Positions 4,641-5,316 of a DNA stretch of 5,316 bases are shown here, piece by piece. Origin of the DNA: Chitinophagaceae bacterium UBA5175 (lineage in GTDB: Bacteria > Bacteroidota > Bacteroidia > Chitinophagales > Chitinophagaceae); the NCBI GenBank assembly GCA_002413325.1, contig DHWT01000060.1:1-5316 (forward strand), written 5' to 3'. The translations under genes were made by a program, and so were the position numbers. Numbering within the stretch: the first letter of the stretch is position 1; each line of letters starts with the position of its first letter. Under the pieces are notes generated by a model, which had not been told where the DNA came from, made no database searches, and saw only the letters and a list, made by a program, of their open reading frames with translations.

Positions 4641-5316
4641 ATGAAACTCTTCGACGTTTATCCGGTTAATAATATCACAATCACCCGGGCAAAAGGATCC
4701 TATCTCTGGGATGATGCAGGCCGGCAGTACCTTGATATGTACGGAGGTCATGCCGTTATTTCCATCGGCCATACACACCCGCATTTTGTATCGCGGATCA
4801 CCCACCAGCTGAACCGGGTTGCCTTTTATTCCAATTCCATCCGGATTCCCCTGCAACAGGAACTGGCAGATAAGCTGGGAAAAGTGTCAGGCAAAGAAGA
4901 CTACCAGCTTTTTCTATGTAATTCCGGGGCGGAAGCCAATGAAAATGCGATGAAGCTCGCTTCCTTTTATAACGGAAGAAAAAAAATCGTCGCATTCAGC
5001 AAATCCTTTCACGGAAGAACGTCCCTGGCCGTTGCCGCTACGGATAACCCGGCTATTGTAGCTCCCGTTAATCAAACCGAAAACGTGGTTTTTCTTCCTT
5101 TTAATGATGAAGCTGCACTCTCAGCTTATTTTTCAGAACATGGGGCTGAAGTAGCTGCCGTGATCATTGAAGGCATACAGGGTGTTGGTGGAATAAATAT
5201 CGCCGCTTATGCCTTTCTTCAAAAAATAAGGTCCCTTTGTACCGAACATAATGCCGTTTTTATTGCAGACAGTGTGCAGTGCGGCTACGGCAGGACCGGA
5301 CTGTTTTTTTCCCACG
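4641..5316 (+). CDS. argD: N-acetyl- (or N-succinyl-) ornithine aminotransferase, N-terminal part
   Basis: An ATG at 4641 opens a frame that stays open to the window end, giving 225 codons of a gene normally near 375-400. It is a class-III (fold type I) PLP aminotransferase that converts N-acylglutamate semialdehyde to N-acylornithine with glutamate as amino donor. MKLFDVYPVNNITI at the start and DMYGGHAVISIGHTHP (32-47) match Bacteroidota ArgD. NSGAEANENAMK (94-105) holds the PLP-phosphate loop, and FHGRT (123-127) stacks on the cofactor. EGIQGVGG (177-184) takes the place of the common EPxQGEGG. IADSVQCGYGRTG (208-220) has the Asp (D210) that binds the PLP nitrogen, but Ser follows where Glu is usual. 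The Schiff-base lysine lies beyond the edge. It is 134 bp after argC, separated by a heptad-repeat spacer, with an A-rich leader and no Shine-Dalgarno site. Confidence 0.94.
   Translation, partial: MKLFDVYPVNNITITRAKGSYLWDDAGRQYLDMYGGHAVISIGHTHPHFVSRITHQLNRVAFYSNSIRIPLQQELADKLGKVSGKEDYQLFLCNSGAEANENAMKLASFYNGRKKIVAFSKSFHGRTSLAVAATDNPAIVAPVNQTENVVFLPFNDEAALSAYFSEHGAEVAAVIIEGIQGVGGINIAAYAFLQKIRSLCTEHNAVFIADSVQCGYGRTGLFFSH

Overview
The window looks like chromosomal DNA from a member of the Bacteroidota, most plausibly a Chitinophagaceae-like lineage. The evidence is a bacterial geranylgeranylglyceryl-phosphate-type synthase of the group II kind, an arginine cluster in the order GNAT acyltransferase - argG - argC - argD with Bacteroidota-style protein variants, no clear Shine-Dalgarno sites ahead of the genes, and A-rich leaders. 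The assignment is from protein recognition by eye, not from a search.

Layout. The left edge (1-107, minus strand) holds the first 35 codons of what appears to be a B12-dependent (class II) ribonucleotide reductase running out of the window. It diverges from a plus-strand polyprenylglyceryl-phosphate synthase (413-1171). The roughly 300 bp between them is AT-rich and carries one exact DnaA-box match plus several near matches, so it is a candidate replication-origin-like or DnaA-regulated region. After the synthase comes a 387 bp gap (1172-1558). On the minus strand it contains a small, protein-like reading frame (about 64 aa) interrupted by an apparent one-base frameshift at a run of six A; it is flanked by an imperfect direct repeat.

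From 1559 to the right edge is an arginine biosynthesis cluster: a GNAT acyltransferase likely to make N-acylglutamate, argininosuccinate synthase (argG), N-acylglutamyl-phosphate reductase (argC, overlapping argG by 4 bp) and the N-terminal 225 residues of N-acylornithine aminotransferase (argD, cut by the window end). These supply the first, third and fourth steps to ornithine and the penultimate step to arginine. The kinase, carbamoyltransferase, deacylase and lyase are not in the window. In some Bacteroidota the blocking group is succinyl rather than acetyl, and the window alone cannot decide which is used here.

Between argC and argD lies an odd 120 bp spacer built from two arms of 7-bp repeats in opposite orientation. 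No CRISPR array, tRNA, rRNA, transposase or defence gene was seen. The most interesting leads are the DnaA-box cluster, the frameshifted small gene, and the heptad-repeat spacer; none is proven from sequence alone.
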